From Tupaia tana (taxonomy: Eukaryota > Chordata > Mammalia > Scandentia > Tupaiidae): a DNA stretch of 64,000 nt. The notes beneath the pieces were generated by a model. It searched no databases and had not been told where the DNA came from. It worked only from the letters and a program-made list of their open reading frames with translations. How positions within the stretch are numbered: position 1 is the first letter of the stretch; every line of letters begins with the position of its first letter. A program made the position numbers and the translations under genes. The stretch spans positions 42,695,218-42,759,217 of the forward strand of contig JAKSZU010000012.1 in the NCBI GenBank assembly GCA_026018925.1, in the 5' to 3' direction. Shown here one piece after another: positions 63,229 through 64,000 of this stretch.

Positions 63229-63661
63229 GGCCGGCAGATGGTATAGTGGTTAAGGGCGCTGGACTCCCACATGGCTGACTGTGGTTTGAGTCCCAGACTT
63301 GGTGGCTTGCTTTGTCTCTCTCTCTCTCTCTCTCTCTCTCTGTCCCTCTCTGGTCAAATTAAAATAAATAAGTAAATAAATAAATAAAGTTAAATAAAAA
63401 ATAATTATAAAAAAAGGGACCAGCAGTTAGCGTAATGGCTATTCGCTGAACTCCCATGTAGTCGACCACGGTTCAAGTCCCGGACCTGGTGGCTTAAACT
63501 CATGCTGGGCGCGTGTGCATGCATGGCCAAATCCCGAGAGGAGAATGGAGGAGAACGGATTGCAGCGTGGCTATCCCCCTGGGGGTGATTTCTCGCTTTC
63601 TATCTCTCGGTCTCTCTCTGTCTTTCTGGCGAGTGCACGCGCCCTATAGCAAAAAACTTCT

Positions 63662-63692
<31 letters not shown>

Positions 63693-64000
63693 GAGAAAAG
63701 AAAAGACTGACACACAGTAACCAAACTCACAGGAAACTGAGGGCTGAGGTGCAGTTTATGGCAGTAGGTCTGAAAACTCATACCAGGGCAGGGTCTCCTC
63801 TCCTGATAAAGCCACAAGGAAACCAAATTGTAGTATTTTTTTTTTATTTTTATTATTATTTTTTTTTTTAGATATTTTGCAATAGGGTGCATGTACTTAC
63901 CAGAGAGACAGAGTGAGAAATCATCTCCTTGGGGGGGATGGCCATGCCTCAGTCCCTTCTCCTTCATTCTCCTCTTGGGAGTTTGGGCATGCACGCACAT
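63229..64000. repeat. SINEs B, A and A-prime at the window end
   Basis: B + 63229-63412, A + 63415-63680 inserted in the B tail, A-prime - from about 63866 and cut by the window edge. Confidence 0.8.

Overview
This is nuclear DNA from a placental mammal. Spliced coding exons of four genes can be read, in the order and orientation of human 11q13.1 seen from the opposite strand: the 3' end of TRPT1 (+), all coding exons of FERMT3/kindlin-3 (-), all coding exons of STIP1/HOP (-), and the first exon and start of intron 1 of MACROD1 (+). Every exon was placed by joining reading frame across GT/AG sites. The totals come to 663 codons for FERMT3 and 543 for STIP1, which equal known mammalian lengths. 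All the genes look intact.

Layout: 1-0.5 kb TRPT1 tail; 0.5-20.4 kb FERMT3, read right to left, with a 9 kb intron (4.4-13.4 kb) full of SINEs; 20.4-23.2 kb intergenic; 23.2-41.0 kb STIP1, read right to left; about 40.45-41.75 kb a CpG-rich STIP1 promoter with two heat-shock elements and seven CCAAT boxes; 41.8-58.9 kb intergenic, mostly repeats; 58.5-59.4 kb MACROD1 CpG island and exon 1; 59.3-64 kb MACROD1 intron 1.

Between the exons the window is dominated by roughly 110 copies of lineage-specific tRNA-derived SINEs, about a third of the sequence. I sort them into four related groups. 'A' is young and CpG-rich, about 260 bp. 'A-prime' is older with the same layout. 'B' is about 160-190 bp, lacks the middle of A-prime and ends in a TAAA-type tail. 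'C' is the oldest, with a related body. I do not recognise a named family. One degraded 7SL/B1-like fragment (about 47.69-47.77 kb) suggests Euarchontoglires, perhaps a rodent, but the species is not identified. Ancient L2, L1 and MaLR-type LTR fossils lie underneath.

Functionally, kindlin-3 is a blood-cell integrin activator and HOP is the HSP70-HSP90 adaptor. TRPT1 and MACROD1 are both ADP-ribose-linked enzymes, but nothing in the sequence shows that these neighbours share a pathway. I found no novel protein system. The most interesting signals are the SINE superfamily (internal-deletion derivative, CTCF-like core in its head, conserved GC palindrome, repeated use of one target site) and the STIP1 promoter architecture.
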